A stretch of DNA of 64,000 nucleotides, from the NCBI RefSeq assembly GCF_000325705.1, contig NC_019904.1, positions 504,001 to 568,000 of the forward strand, given 5' to 3'. Position numbers and translations under genes: made by a program. The notes beneath the pieces are model-generated. The model saw only the letters and a program-made list of their open reading frames with translations, made no database searches and had not been told where the DNA came from. The stretch is from Echinicola vietnamensis DSM 17526 (GTDB lineage Bacteria; Bacteroidota; Bacteroidia; Cytophagales; Cyclobacteriaceae). Positions 8,878-17,792 of the stretch are shown here, one piece after another. The number at the start of each line of letters is the position of its first letter. The stretch's first letter is position 1.

Positions 8878-8910
8878 AAAAAAAGCCGATGAGTCTTCCC
8901 CATCGGCTTT
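8877..8910 (-). terminator. Rho-independent terminator of the orphan SusCD operon
   Basis: The inverted repeat AAAGCCGATG / CATCGGCTTT (8882-8910) is followed, in the minus-strand direction, by a run of seven T. It lies 26 bases past the SusD stop at 8936, exactly where a terminator for the leftward operon is expected. Confidence 0.85.
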
Positions 8911-8935
8911 ACTGCATTAAAAGGTTTGGTAGTTT

Positions 8936-10681
8936 TTAGTACCCTGCATTTTGCTCCAAGAAGCCCGGCTGGCTGGAAGCACCGTCCATCGCCCGTTGCG
9001 GAATCGGGAACAGTCGCTTGTTTACATCAGCATCGGTCTTTTCGGTCCAGCTGTCCTCATATTTGCCGTAGCGGATCTGGTAGGTTCTCCTGTGGCCTTC
9101 CCAGTACAGCTCAAAGCCAGATTCCCTAAACAAAACATCCAGATCAACGGCATCCAAAGGAGCAGGAGTTTGCGCAGGACGGGCATCCCTGGAGGTCCTC
9201 AAGGTATTCACATCGGCTAGGGCACCTGCATTGTCTCCATTGCGAAGCTTGGCCTCAGCACGCATCAGGTAGATCTCGCCCAGACGGATCAAGACCAAAT
9301 CCACACTACTGTAGTAGCAGCAGTTGGGCGCCGTGTGGCTGAACTGGTACTTGGAAAACCGGTAACCGGCATTGTGCAAGCTGCCCTCAGTGGTGAAATC
9401 TACCTTTAACGTATGGTCCACGTAGCGCAGGTCGGCACCGCTGCTTCGTCTATTGATCACAGGATAGATCCGCACGCTGCCATCATCGCAGGTCATGATA
9501 TTACCACTCTCATCCTTTCGAGGCCCCCAAATGATGTTTCGAAGAATTCCTCGATCCACCTCGAATTCCGTGGCTTCCACGCAGTAGTAATGGTCTGCAT
9601 CGTTATTTGGATTGACCCCGGTCAGGTCACGCAGGTCCTCGGGGATCACCGTATTCTCCTTGAAGAATCGAGCATCAGCGTCTGCAGGATCTACTTCCCC
9701 ATAAGCATCCACCCAAGACTGATAAAAATCAGGCGTGGCCGCAACAGCATCGGTACCCCGCGTGCTTGGAAATTCCGGTCTGGGCACTTGGTCACCGGAC
9801 ATGGACCAGTAAGCCCACCGACTGTGCTCTGTCTGCAGCACACCCCGTTGGTCCAGCGAAAAAATGATTTCCGGATTGTTGTGATTGTCATCACTGAACA
9901 AGTCAAAATACTCCGCGGACAACTCATAAGGCCCGTCAATAATATTGTTGGTATATTGGATTACCTTGTCCATATCCTCCTGACGGAAGTCTGGTGTACC
10001 ATAAGGATCACGGTATACCGCTGCATTCAGGTACAATCTCGCCAACAATGCCTCCACAGCATACTTATTCAGCCTACCGGGGCCTTTGTCGCTGTTAATC
10101 ACATCCACTACCGACAACAGCTCGCCTTCCACATAGTCTACGGCCGCTTCACCACGGAGAATTTCAGAGAAATCATCTGAGCTTTCCTTCTTGAATACCA
10201 GCCCCCAGTTGTCCAGCGCAAGCATGTTGAGGTAAGCTTTCATGGCAATCATTTCGTACAGGGGATCCTGTGCGGCAGCATTGCCATTGTCCACCTCCAG
10301 CTGCAACCTTTCCTCTGCCAAGATCGCTCTTGACAATGTCTGCGTGATATTGGACCAGGTATCACCCACCAAGCCGTTACCAGGCGTCATCAGGTGTTGG
10401 TGAACGGCGATAAACTTCCCGCCATCAAACCAGTCTGTTCCTCCACGGTAAGGAAGAATGCCTTCATCGGAGGCCACTTCCTGCAGTCCAAAGTTATTGG
10501 TATGCCTCCATACATATCGGAGGTTTCCATAAACAGGGGCAATCGAACCACTGATTACCTCTGCTTGACCGGTACCGGTCAACGACTCATCCAGCACTTC
10601 TTCTTCCAAGGTCGTACAACTAGAGAATGCAATCATCCCTGCAGCGACCAGAAGCGTCTTGTTAAACGTTATATTTTTCAT
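8936..10681 (-). CDS. SusD/RagB-family outer-membrane nutrient-binding lipoprotein
   Basis: This 581-residue lipoprotein has a signal peptide ending in the lipobox FSSC at about residue 22. It has the usual RagB/SusD organisation: N-terminal TPR-like helices, then the C-terminal part with WSMSGDQVPRPEFPSTRG and the conserved LIRLGEIYLMRAEAKLRNGDNAGALADVN helix pair. The end (PIPQRAMDGASSQPGFLEQNAGY) is also typical. SusD proteins sit on top of the SusC channel and capture the ligand at the cell surface. It lies 117 bases downstream of its SusC partner and ends at a clear terminator. No glycosidase, protease or regulator accompanies the pair, so the imported substrate cannot be deduced. Confidence 0.95.
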   Translation of the reverse strand: MKNITFNKTLLVAAGMIAFSSCTTLEEEVLDESLTGTGQAEVISGSIAPVYGNLRYVWRHTNNFGLQEVASDEGILPYRGGTDWFDGGKFIAVHQHLMTPGNGLVGDTWSNITQTLSRAILAEERLQLEVDNGNAAAQDPLYEMIAMKAYLNMLALDNWGLVFKKESSDDFSEILRGEAAVDYVEGELLSVVDVINSDKGPGRLNKYAVEALLARLYLNAAVYRDPYGTPDFRQEDMDKVIQYTNNIIDGPYELSAEYFDLFSDDNHNNPEIIFSLDQRGVLQTEHSRWAYWSMSGDQVPRPEFPSTRGTDAVAATPDFYQSWVDAYGEVDPADADARFFKENTVIPEDLRDLTGVNPNNDADHYYCVEATEFEVDRGILRNIIWGPRKDESGNIMTCDDGSVRIYPVINRRSSGADLRYVDHTLKVDFTTEGSLHNAGYRFSKYQFSHTAPNCCYYSSVDLVLIRLGEIYLMRAEAKLRNGDNAGALADVNTLRTSRDARPAQTPAPLDAVDLDVLFRESGFELYWEGHRRTYQIRYGKYEDSWTEKTDADVNKRLFPIPQRAMDGASSQPGFLEQNAGY

Positions 10682-10798
10682 TTCATTAATGTTTTCTATG
10701 ATTTGATAATCATCAATTTGCTTTCGAATATTGAAAATCGATTTTACCCTCCACCTTTTTCAAAAGCGCGGGCAAACCCCTATCACCTATTGCCTGGA

Positions 10799-13700
10799 TT
10801 AAAATGTCAAGTTAAGGTTGATGGAATAAGTCCTGGCCCTAGGATAAGTGAAGCGGTCGATTCCGAAGGTCTGGATCCCCCCGGAAGTGGAACCTGTGTT
10901 CACTTCAGGGTCGAAGCCGGAGTAATCCGTGATCACAAACAAGTTCTGGCCTGTTACCGATATGCGAATGTTTTGGAAGGCATCGCCCAACCCAATCAAG
11001 GCCGAATTCAGGTTATAGCCCAGTGTAGCATTGTTCAGCCTGAAATAGGAACCATTCTCCAGGAAGCGAGTAGACACTGTATTGGAATTGTTAAAGGACT
11101 CCTCTGGATATTGTGTGGCAAAGTCCGTCGTGTTATTGGACCTGGACAATTGTGCTTTGGTGAAAAGGGACATGGTAGTGTGGTTGTACACCTTACTTCC
11201 AGCAGAACCGTTGAAGTTTAGCCCCAAGTCAAATGCCTTGTAGTTAAAGTTCATATGGGCTCCATAGATCACTTTTGGAATGGCACTTCCGACCACAGCA
11301 CGGTCATTATCCAGCACCTCACCGTCCCCGTTGACATCCTTGAAGCGATTTACGCCATCTTCAGAAATACCATCAAACTGCAGCATATAAAATGCCCCTA
11401 TCGGCTCACCGTTAATGTAGCCATTGATCGTTGCGCCCGTTTGGCCCGCACCTTGTGCAGCACCGGTGGTCAATACGGAATATGGAGAATCCTTTACTTC
11501 ATTATTTATAAAGGTCACGTTACCGCCAATGGCATAGGAAAAGTCTCCTCGCTGCTCGCTCGCGTAATCCAAAGCCAATTCAATCCCGCTGTTGTGGATC
11601 TTCATGTTCTCGATATTGTCCCAGTAAGTCGGGGTCGGTTCCACGGGATCTGCAGGCACCACTTCCAATAGAATATTGGATGACACTTTGTTAAAATAGT
11701 CCAAGGTACCGGTCAGTCGGTGGTTAAAGAAGGCAAAGTCAATCCCGAAATCAATTTGGGTAGACACCTCCCACTGCAGGTCTGGATTGGCCAATCGGGT
11801 AAAGACAATTCCGTAAGGATAGCCATCCAATGTAGTGGCATCAGTGTCAATCGGATAGGTATTCAAACTACCATTGCCTTCAGACAACCGGTCTTCCGAA
11901 TAACTTGCCTTGGTGATTTTGGAAGGAATTTCCTGATTACCCGTCTGTCCCCAGCTGGCACGAAGCTTCAGGTTATCAAAAAAGGAATTGCTCATGAAGT
12001 CTTCCTTGGTAATGTTCCAGCCCAATGCAAAGGAAGGGAAATAGCCGTATTTATTGTTCTCTCCAAACTTGGAGGAACCATCAGCTCGGAAAGTACCGGT
12101 AAACAAATACTTTTCGTCAAAGGTGTAGTTCACCCGGGCAAAAAACGACTGCAACTCATTCTTTACGGCAGAAGAGCTGACCGTAGTCGGGTATTCGCTG
12201 GTACTGTTGTGGTCTTGGTACCGTGGCTCAATATTGTTATCGGCAAATCCCCTAGCAGATGTCAACCTGTACTCATCCAGAAAGGTCTGGTAGGAATGCC
12301 CGGCCAGTACCGTCAAGTTATGCTGGTAATTATGCCAGTTGTAGGTAAGGGTATTCTCCACCAGCTTATTGGTGTTTTCGCTGATCCCTTCATCCAAGGT
12401 TCCATCGGAAATATTGGATTCATTGATCACGCCAGAGTATGGTCTGTACTGCTGATATCGGTTGGTGCTGGAATAATCTACGCCCAAGTTCAACTTATAC
12501 GTAAGCCCGTCCACAATCTCAAAAGAAGGAGATATGGTCGCTAAAATCCGGTTATTGGCAGCATCATCGCTGTAGAGCTCATACCGCTTTAATGGATTCA
12601 GCGCATTGGTATTTAGAAGCGTTGGCTCTCCGTCTGTATACGTCGGCACCGTAGGGTTCAGGCTCAGCATGTCACTGATGGTAGAGCCAATGCTTGGCCG
12701 CAGGTTTTTGGTATGTGAGGCCGTTAAGTTATAATCGACATTCAGCCTGCCGTCAAAGGCCTTCTGGTTCATGTTCAATTTCCCGGAAAAACGCTCCAGC
12801 TCACTGTTTTTCAAGATTCCTTCTTGATCTTGATAGCCTAAGGAAGCGAAGTAGGAAAAATTACTGGTATTGGAACCGCTCATGGAGAAGTTGATATTCT
12901 TGGAAAGCCCCACTTGTGTCAGTTCATCCTGCCAATCAGTATTTCCACCAAAGTCTTCCAAATCTCCCCCAACAGCCACCACTTGCTCGCGGAACTCATC
13001 TGCACTGAACACATCTATTTTATTGGCCATGGAAGACCACGCAGTAGAAGCAGAAAGGTTCATTTGGGTAGCGCCAGATTTACCTTTTTTGGTGGTGATC
13101 ACGACCACCCCGTTGGAGGCCCTGGATCCGTAAAGCGCAGTAGCACTGGCATCCTTCAGCACCTCGATACTTTCGATATCACCAGGATTCAGAAAGTTAA
13201 GTGGGTTGGAAGCAATCCCAGTATCCGCATTGTCCAACAAGAAACCGTCCAGTACATATAACGGTTGTGTCCCGGAACGCAAACTTCCCACACCGCGGAT
13301 AATGACATTTTGGGCAGCTCCGGGCTCCCCGCTGGTGGAGGTAATGTTTACCCCGGCCATCTTCCCCTGTAGCAAGTCCACAGGATTAGAGATCACCCCT
13401 TTGTTAAAATCCCCTTCCTTTACCGAACCAATGGCTCCAGTAATGTCCGAGCGCTTTTGGGTACCATATCCCACAACCACCATTTCATCCAGCTGTGTGG
13501 CATCTGAAACCAATTGGATACTTAAGGAAGCCTGATTCCCTATTGGAACCTCTTGTGCAACAAAACCAACAAAGGAAACCTGAAGCACAGCTCCCTCTTC
13601 CACTTCAATGGAAAAATTGCCATCTATGTCGGTTACGGTACCGTTGGTCGTCCCTTTGACCCGCACAGTCGCCCCTGGTAGTGGCTCACCTTGATCATCG

Positions 13701-13885
13701 GTAACCTTACCAGTGATTTTTTTAGCCTGGGCAATGACGTCCATCAGCGGAGTATTTCTCTCCATAACAACATCATTCCCTATGCCTTTCGCTGTTAACG
13801 GGTGAAAGGCAGTCCCTATCCCCGCCAAAAAAACCATACCTGCCGTGGCATACATGGCCTTAGAAAAACGTAAATTTGAATGCAT
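10799..13885 (-). CDS. SusC/RagA-family TonB-dependent transporter
   Basis: This is a 1028-residue outer-membrane TonB-dependent channel. An export signal is followed by a CarboxypepD_reg-like domain (KITGKVTDDQGEPLPGATVRV... about residues 57-140). Next come the SusC signature MVVVGYGTQKRSDITGA and the plug domain, with the conserved IESIEVLKDASATALYGSRASNGVVVITTKKGK. The 22-strand barrel ends in an aromatic C-terminus (NLNLTF). It imports a ligand captured by the SusD lipoprotein encoded next. The N-terminus is unusual for the family: the hydrophobic core sits at residues 11-25 with a poor cleavage site, then about 30 residues before the carboxypeptidase-like domain. No anti-sigma or sigma gene is adjacent. 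Confidence 0.95.
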   Translation of the reverse strand: MHSNLRFSKAMYATAGMVFLAGIGTAFHPLTAKGIGNDVVMERNTPLMDVIAQAKKITGKVTDDQGEPLPGATVRVKGTTNGTVTDIDGNFSIEVEEGAVLQVSFVGFVAQEVPIGNQASLSIQLVSDATQLDEMVVVGYGTQKRSDITGAIGSVKEGDFNKGVISNPVDLLQGKMAGVNITSTSGEPGAAQNVIIRGVGSLRSGTQPLYVLDGFLLDNADTGIASNPLNFLNPGDIESIEVLKDASATALYGSRASNGVVVITTKKGKSGATQMNLSASTAWSSMANKIDVFSADEFREQVVAVGGDLEDFGGNTDWQDELTQVGLSKNINFSMSGSNTSNFSYFASLGYQDQEGILKNSELERFSGKLNMNQKAFDGRLNVDYNLTASHTKNLRPSIGSTISDMLSLNPTVPTYTDGEPTLLNTNALNPLKRYELYSDDAANNRILATISPSFEIVDGLTYKLNLGVDYSSTNRYQQYRPYSGVINESNISDGTLDEGISENTNKLVENTLTYNWHNYQHNLTVLAGHSYQTFLDEYRLTSARGFADNNIEPRYQDHNSTSEYPTTVSSSAVKNELQSFFARVNYTFDEKYLFTGTFRADGSSKFGENNKYGYFPSFALGWNITKEDFMSNSFFDNLKLRASWGQTGNQEIPSKITKASYSEDRLSEGNGSLNTYPIDTDATTLDGYPYGIVFTRLANPDLQWEVSTQIDFGIDFAFFNHRLTGTLDYFNKVSSNILLEVVPADPVEPTPTYWDNIENMKIHNSGIELALDYASEQRGDFSYAIGGNVTFINNEVKDSPYSVLTTGAAQGAGQTGATINGYINGEPIGAFYMLQFDGISEDGVNRFKDVNGDGEVLDNDRAVVGSAIPKVIYGAHMNFNYKAFDLGLNFNGSAGSKVYNHTTMSLFTKAQLSRSNNTTDFATQYPEESFNNSNTVSTRFLENGSYFRLNNATLGYNLNSALIGLGDAFQNIRISVTGQNLFVITDYSGFDPEVNTGSTSGGIQTFGIDRFTYPRARTYSINLNLTF

Positions 13886-14336
13886 AAAGTTTAAAGTGTT
13901 GGATAAATTAAAATGTTCTCGAGCGGCTATTTGCTGCCCCTCTTAGTTGCCTTCAAAAGTACAGGATATATACCCCTCAGCTGTTAAGTATATTTTAGCC
14001 TTGTATTAATTATCATCACCTTGAAAAACTTCTTCACCAGTAATTGGTCATACAAACTTAATTTACATGCAAAATCGATTTATTACTCCTTTTTGATTCT
14101 ACCTTAAAAATTTCCCCCATCAAAAACCACCCACAAACCGCCCCTTCGGCATCTAAAAAAATAGGGATCGCTCACCTATTCTCGAACCAAGTAAGGTCTC
14201 CTTTCCTGACATGCTAAATCCCGGTATCGCCCATAAAAAAGAGGGACATCATTTTGGAAAATAATGCCCCTCATATTGGTACAAGTTGGTCAAACCCGCA
14301 AAGAAAAGTCCTCTCTTCGCAGCCTACTTAAAAACC
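13886..14336. other. Intergenic region: SusC promoter side and fabF terminator
   Basis: This 451-base gap holds no credible gene. Its right part contains the fabF terminator. The left part must carry the SusC promoter; a minus-strand TAAGTTTG (14053-14060) fits the TAnnTTTG -7 consensus but lacks a spaced -33 element. Confidence 0.4.
14234..14272 (-). terminator. Rho-independent terminator of the TetR-fabF operon
   Basis: An imperfect 15-bp stem (GAGGGACATCATTTT / AAAATAATGCCCCTC, 14241-14272, two mismatches) is followed on the minus strand by a T-rich tract (14234-14240). It lies about 65 bases beyond the fabF-like stop. Confidence 0.7.
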
Positions 14337-15581
14337 TTATCCTTCATACGCCTTAAAAATGGCGGTAGCAATATGTCCGCCAAAGCCAAATGTATTGCTC
14401 ATCGCATAGCGTACTGGTCGTTCTTGGGCCTTGCCCAATGTCAGGTCAAACACTCCTTTATAGGCCGGCTCCACTTCCGTACAATTAATGGTTGGCGGAA
14501 CAATCCCATGCTGAATTGCTTTAATACTTGCAATTGCCTCTATCGCTCCTGCTGCACCCAGCAGATGGCCGGTCATGGACTTGGTCGCGCTGATGCTCAA
14601 CTTACTGTCACGACCAAAAATACGTTCAATGGCTTTCAGCTCACTGACATCCCCCAAAGGAGTGGAAGTAGCATGCATATTGATATAATCAAGGCTTTCG
14701 GGACCAATGCCGGCCTCTTCCATGGCCGCCAGCATGCCCAAGTAAGCACCCTCGCCCTCTGGATGGGTTCCGGTCAAATGATACGCATCGGCAGCCATTC
14801 CACCGCCCACTACCTCGGCAATGATCGGAGCTCCCCGTCTCTTGGCGTGTTCCAGTTCCTCCAACACCAATGCCCCGGCTCCTTCTCCCATCACAAAACC
14901 GTCTCGTGTGACATCGAAAGGCCTGGAGGCCGTCTCGGGATGCTCATTGTTCGTCGACAAGGCCTTTGCAGCACCAAATCCCCCAATGGAACTCTCGGTA
15001 ATGGCCGCCTCTGAGCCGCCCGTAATGATCATCTCGGCCTTGTTCCATTTGATATGGTTAAAGGCATCGATGATGGCAGTATTGGAGGTTGCACAAGCCG
15101 ATACCGGAGCAAAATTCACTCCCCTCAAACCATATTTGATAGAAATTACCCCTGCGGCAATATCCACGATCATCTTTGGGATAAAATACGGATTGAACCG
15201 GGGAGTACCATCCCCTTGGACATATTCGGCCACCTGTTGGTGAAAGGTAGCCAAACCGCCATTCCCCGAACCCCAAATCACGCCTATGCGGTTCTTGTCC
15301 AGTTGATCAAAATCAACCTTTCCGTGGGTAATCGCTTCGGCTACTGCCACCAAGGCATACTGGGTAAACAAATCGTATTTTCTTGCTTCTGCCCTTGGGA
15401 TATGCTGAAGTGGATCAAAATCTTTTAGCTCACAAGCAAACTTGGTTTTAAATTTTGTGGCGTCGAACTTGGTGATGGGAGCTGCTCCACTTTTCCCTTC
15501 CTTTAGGGATCCCCAGAAGTCCTCTACATTGTTCCCGATGGGCGTCAAGGCACCCATTCCGGTAATGACTACTCTTCTCAT
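14337..15581 (-). CDS. fabF: Beta-ketoacyl-ACP synthase II (FabF-like)
   Basis: This 414-residue thiolase-fold condensing enzyme elongates acyl-ACP with malonyl-ACP in the cytoplasm. The nucleophile cysteine lies in VSACATSN (about residue 162). The two catalytic histidines lie in INMHATSTP and SMTGHLLGAAG, so the Cys-His-His triad of KAS I/II is complete. The start ATG overlaps the stop of the TetR gene by four bases (ATGA), so the two are translationally coupled. No acp, fabG or other fatty-acid genes are adjacent. It is therefore probably an accessory condensing enzyme tuned by its own repressor rather than the core fabF. The family assignment is firm; the specific role is inferred. Confidence 0.9.
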   Translation of the reverse strand: MRRVVITGMGALTPIGNNVEDFWGSLKEGKSGAAPITKFDATKFKTKFACELKDFDPLQHIPRAEARKYDLFTQYALVAVAEAITHGKVDFDQLDKNRIGVIWGSGNGGLATFHQQVAEYVQGDGTPRFNPYFIPKMIVDIAAGVISIKYGLRGVNFAPVSACATSNTAIIDAFNHIKWNKAEMIITGGSEAAITESSIGGFGAAKALSTNNEHPETASRPFDVTRDGFVMGEGAGALVLEELEHAKRRGAPIIAEVVGGGMAADAYHLTGTHPEGEGAYLGMLAAMEEAGIGPESLDYINMHATSTPLGDVSELKAIERIFGRDSKLSISATKSMTGHLLGAAGAIEAIASIKAIQHGIVPPTINCTEVEPAYKGVFDLTLGKAQERPVRYAMSNTFGFGGHIATAIFKAYEG

Positions 15582-16138
15582 ATGCTTCTATTGATTAAAT
15601 CCCGTATAATTGCCGCTTGGGCTTTTTTAAAATCACCTTGGCCCGTAACCCTCGAAAGCTGCTCGGCTCCGAGGATGTTGGTGATGACCATTTGTGCTTT
15701 GGTTTTGGCATCTGAGGTGAAATTAAACTCCCCCTCGTCTTTGCCTTCTTGTAAGGTTTCCATCAGCCAAAGCAATGTTCCATCCGTCAACATCCGCAAT
15801 TCCAGCTGGATGGCTTCATCAAAGGTCAAATAATCACTGGCCAAAGCCCCTAAGATACTGATCTTCCCTCCAGACCTTGCCATCGTATAAGTACTTAAAA
15901 ATAGCTTTACTTTCTCAAGGGGTCCTTTCTCTGCCACCCTTCCCTTGAACTTCAAAAGAAGGGCTCCGTGCTGCTGAATCACGGCCCTCACCAAAGCAGT
16001 CTTGGTAGAAAAATGATAATGTATCGAGGCATTCTTGATCTGTAGGGCCTTCGAAATATCCCCAAAACTAAAGGCATTACACCCCTTCGTCCTGATGAGC
16101 ACATCCGCTAGTTGTACGATCTTATCCTTGGTATGCAT
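15578..16138 (-). CDS. TetR/AcrR-family transcriptional repressor
   Basis: This is a 186-residue one-component regulator. The ATG at 16138 (MHTKDKIVQLADVLI) is chosen because it starts directly at helix 1; the upstream 15 codons are unconserved. The N-terminal HTH reads FSFGDISKALQIKNASIHYHFSTKTALV, the classical TetR DNA-binding helices. The rest is an all-helical ligand-binding domain. Its stop overlaps the fabF-like start by four bases, so it very likely represses its own two-gene operon in response to an acyl or lipid-related ligand. A palindromic candidate operator sits just upstream (16155-16170). Confidence 0.9.
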   Translation of the reverse strand: MHTKDKIVQLADVLIRTKGCNAFSFGDISKALQIKNASIHYHFSTKTALVRAVIQQHGALLLKFKGRVAEKGPLEKVKLFLSTYTMARSGGKISILGALASDYLTFDEAIQLELRMLTDGTLLWLMETLQEGKDEGEFNFTSDAKTKAQMVITNILGAEQLSRVTGQGDFKKAQAAIIRDLINRSI

Positions 16139-16150
16139 AATATAAATATA

Positions 16151-16170
16151 CCTACCTACTAATAGATAGG
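16151..16170. promoter_or_regulatory. Candidate TetR operator upstream of the TetR-fabF operon
   Basis: The sequence CCTACTAATAGATAGG (16155-16170) is an imperfect palindrome with matching CCTA/TAGG ends, preceded by a further CCTA. It lies 17 bases upstream of the TetR start, a normal position for an autoregulatory operator. This is inference from symmetry and location only. Confidence 0.4.
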
Positions 16171-16261
16171 CAAATAAAAACACATTATTTATACATGTCC
16201 CATCTCATCCAACCCAGGCACACCTCCCATAAAACGTCGCAATAGCACCGCTTCTTCACCC

Positions 16262-16436
16262 TTAAACCCGGATTATGTAATAGGATTTGTAGTGAGGACT
16301 GAAACTGCAAGAAAATCAGGCTGTTTGGAGACTGAGGCATAGCACCGCTATGGTGGAGTCAAAACAGAAGCGAAGCAAATGATTTTAAAGTAGTTTCAGG
16401 CCGTAATAGATTTTCTATTGCATATTTCGGGTTAAA
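16262..16436. repeat. 175-bp imperfect palindrome (MITE-like hairpin element)
   Basis: Almost the whole stretch folds back on itself. The outer ends TTAAACCCG and CGGGTTAAA pair, as do ATG-AATAG blocks inside them. Further in, the pairing arms are CTGAAACT/AGTTTCAG, AATCA/TGATT, CTGTTT/AAACAG and GACT/AGTC, and the tip is CATAGC-acc-GCTATG. There is no coding capacity. Such long terminal-inverted-repeat elements without a transposase are typical of non-autonomous mobile elements, or of a structured RNA. It ends about 34 bases before the remnant VOC gene. Confidence 0.7.
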
Positions 16437-16469
16437 ACCAGCTATATTTAACAAAAAACGAACATCACT

Positions 16470-16603
16470 ATGGCAGCAGTAAGCACTTACTTAAACTATA
16501 ACAGAAAAAACGAGGCAGCCTTACTGTTTTACATTTCGGAAGTTGTTTTGACAAATTCGGCGTACAATGGATGTTCAACCTCCGAGAAAAAGAACCCGCT
16601 TAA
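16470..16603 (+). pseudogene. VOC/PhnB-like protein reduced to its two ends
   Basis: The 5' part encodes MAAVSTYLNYNRKNEAALLF, the typical N-terminus of PhnB-like vicinal-oxygen-chelate proteins. In another frame, 16538-16603 encodes GSCFDKFGVQWMFNLREKEP and a stop, the typical C-terminus of the same family (DKFGVQWM). The roughly 100 residues between them are missing and the two parts are out of frame. The gene has thus lost its middle by internal deletion. A frame that continues to 16688 is only a read-through of the junction and is not taken as a gene. Confidence 0.75.
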
Positions 16604-16722
16604 AAACTCCCATTTAACCAGGGCTTCTTGGAACGCCTGCCTTCAAGGGATTGTTTTATGTGGACAGGATGCTTTTACTCCGAAATAAATTCATTCCATC
16701 ACTTTTAAAATTCCTAAACAAC

Positions 16723-17754
16723 ATGCAATACAATTATGTGGGCAACACCGGCTTGATGGTTTCAGAACTATGCTTTGGCACCATGACCTTTGGTGGTCAG
16801 GATGCGGGAATGTGGTCCAAAATCGGTCAGCTACAGCAAAAAGAAGTCAACAACCTGCTCAAGGGAGCCATTGAAGGCGGCATCAACTTTATCGATACCG
16901 CCAATGTTTACTCTTTTGGCCAGTCAGAACAACTCCTGGGACAGGGACTAAAAGACCTGGGTATTCCACGAGACGAAGTGGTCATCGCTACCAAAGTGAT
17001 GGGCGTAATGAGCGAGCACCCTAACGACGTAGGGCTCTCTCGGTACCATATTTTCAATTCGGTAAATGCCAGCTTGAAACGTTTGCAGCTGGACCATGTG
17101 GATATTCTTTACGTCCATGGTGTAGATCCTGTGACCGACGTAGAGGAAATCGTCCGTTCGCTAAACGACATTGTAGAGAGCGGAAAGGTCCGCTATATCG
17201 CCATTTGTAACTGGCCCGCTTGGATGGTAGCCCAGGCACAGGCCATTGCCCGGTATAATGGGTGGCATAAATTTATCGGCCTGCAATACCACTACTCCGC
17301 TGCGACCCGCGACATTGAACATGAATTGGTACCCATGGCAAAGGCCCATCAATTGGCGATATTCCCTTGGAGCCCGCTTTCCGGTGGTTTTCTTACGGGA
17401 AAATTCACCCGTCAAGGCCACTCCACGGATGATGCCAGAAGAGCGGATTTTGATTTCCCGCCCATCGACAAGGAAAAAGCCTATGACCTAGTGGATGCCA
17501 TGAAAGAAATCGGAAAATCCCATGGTGCCAGCATCGCGCAAGTCGCACTGGCCTGGGTACGCCAGCAACCCGGCATCACAAGTACCATCATCGGTGCCAA
17601 AAACCCGGCCCAACTGGCTTCCAATATTGAATCTACCAATTTTACATTGACCAAGGAGGACTTGGCAAGCATTGAAACCATCAGCCCCGTATCATCCCGC
17701 TATCCCGGCTGGATGGTCGAGCGACAAAGCGAATACCGCAAACCAAAAAATTAA
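16723..17754 (+). CDS. Aldo/keto reductase family oxidoreductase
   Basis: This is a 343-residue NADPH-dependent (beta/alpha)8 reductase of the cytoplasm. The ATG at 16723 (MQYNYVGNTGLMVSELCFGT) is the family-typical start; an upstream in-frame start adds 24 unconserved residues. The catalytic tetrad is visible: Asp58 and Tyr63 in INFIDTANVYSFG, a lysine in VVIATKV, and a histidine in DILYVHGVD. The cofactor-binding end is present too (TSTIIGAKNPAQLASN). It heads a probable operon with a DoxX-like protein (38 bases on) and a YciI-like protein (37 bases further). It belongs to the branch annotated as general AKRs; the physiological carbonyl substrate is unknown. Confidence 0.92.
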   Translation: MQYNYVGNTGLMVSELCFGTMTFGGQDAGMWSKIGQLQQKEVNNLLKGAIEGGINFIDTANVYSFGQSEQLLGQGLKDLGIPRDEVVIATKVMGVMSEHPNDVGLSRYHIFNSVNASLKRLQLDHVDILYVHGVDPVTDVEEIVRSLNDIVESGKVRYIAICNWPAWMVAQAQAIARYNGWHKFIGLQYHYSAATRDIEHELVPMAKAHQLAIFPWSPLSGGFLTGKFTRQGHSTDDARRADFDFPPIDKEKAYDLVDAMKEIGKSHGASIAQVALAWVRQQPGITSTIIGAKNPAQLASNIESTNFTLTKEDLASIETISPVSSRYPGWMVERQSEYRKPKN

Positions 17755-17792
17755 ACGCGCATTACCAAAAAACCATTAACCCAAATACCACT

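Noticed and set aside
9413..10180. A long plus-strand open frame opposite SusD
   Set aside because: It is an antisense shadow of a well-supported gene, with low-complexity HI/V/R-rich composition and no domain.
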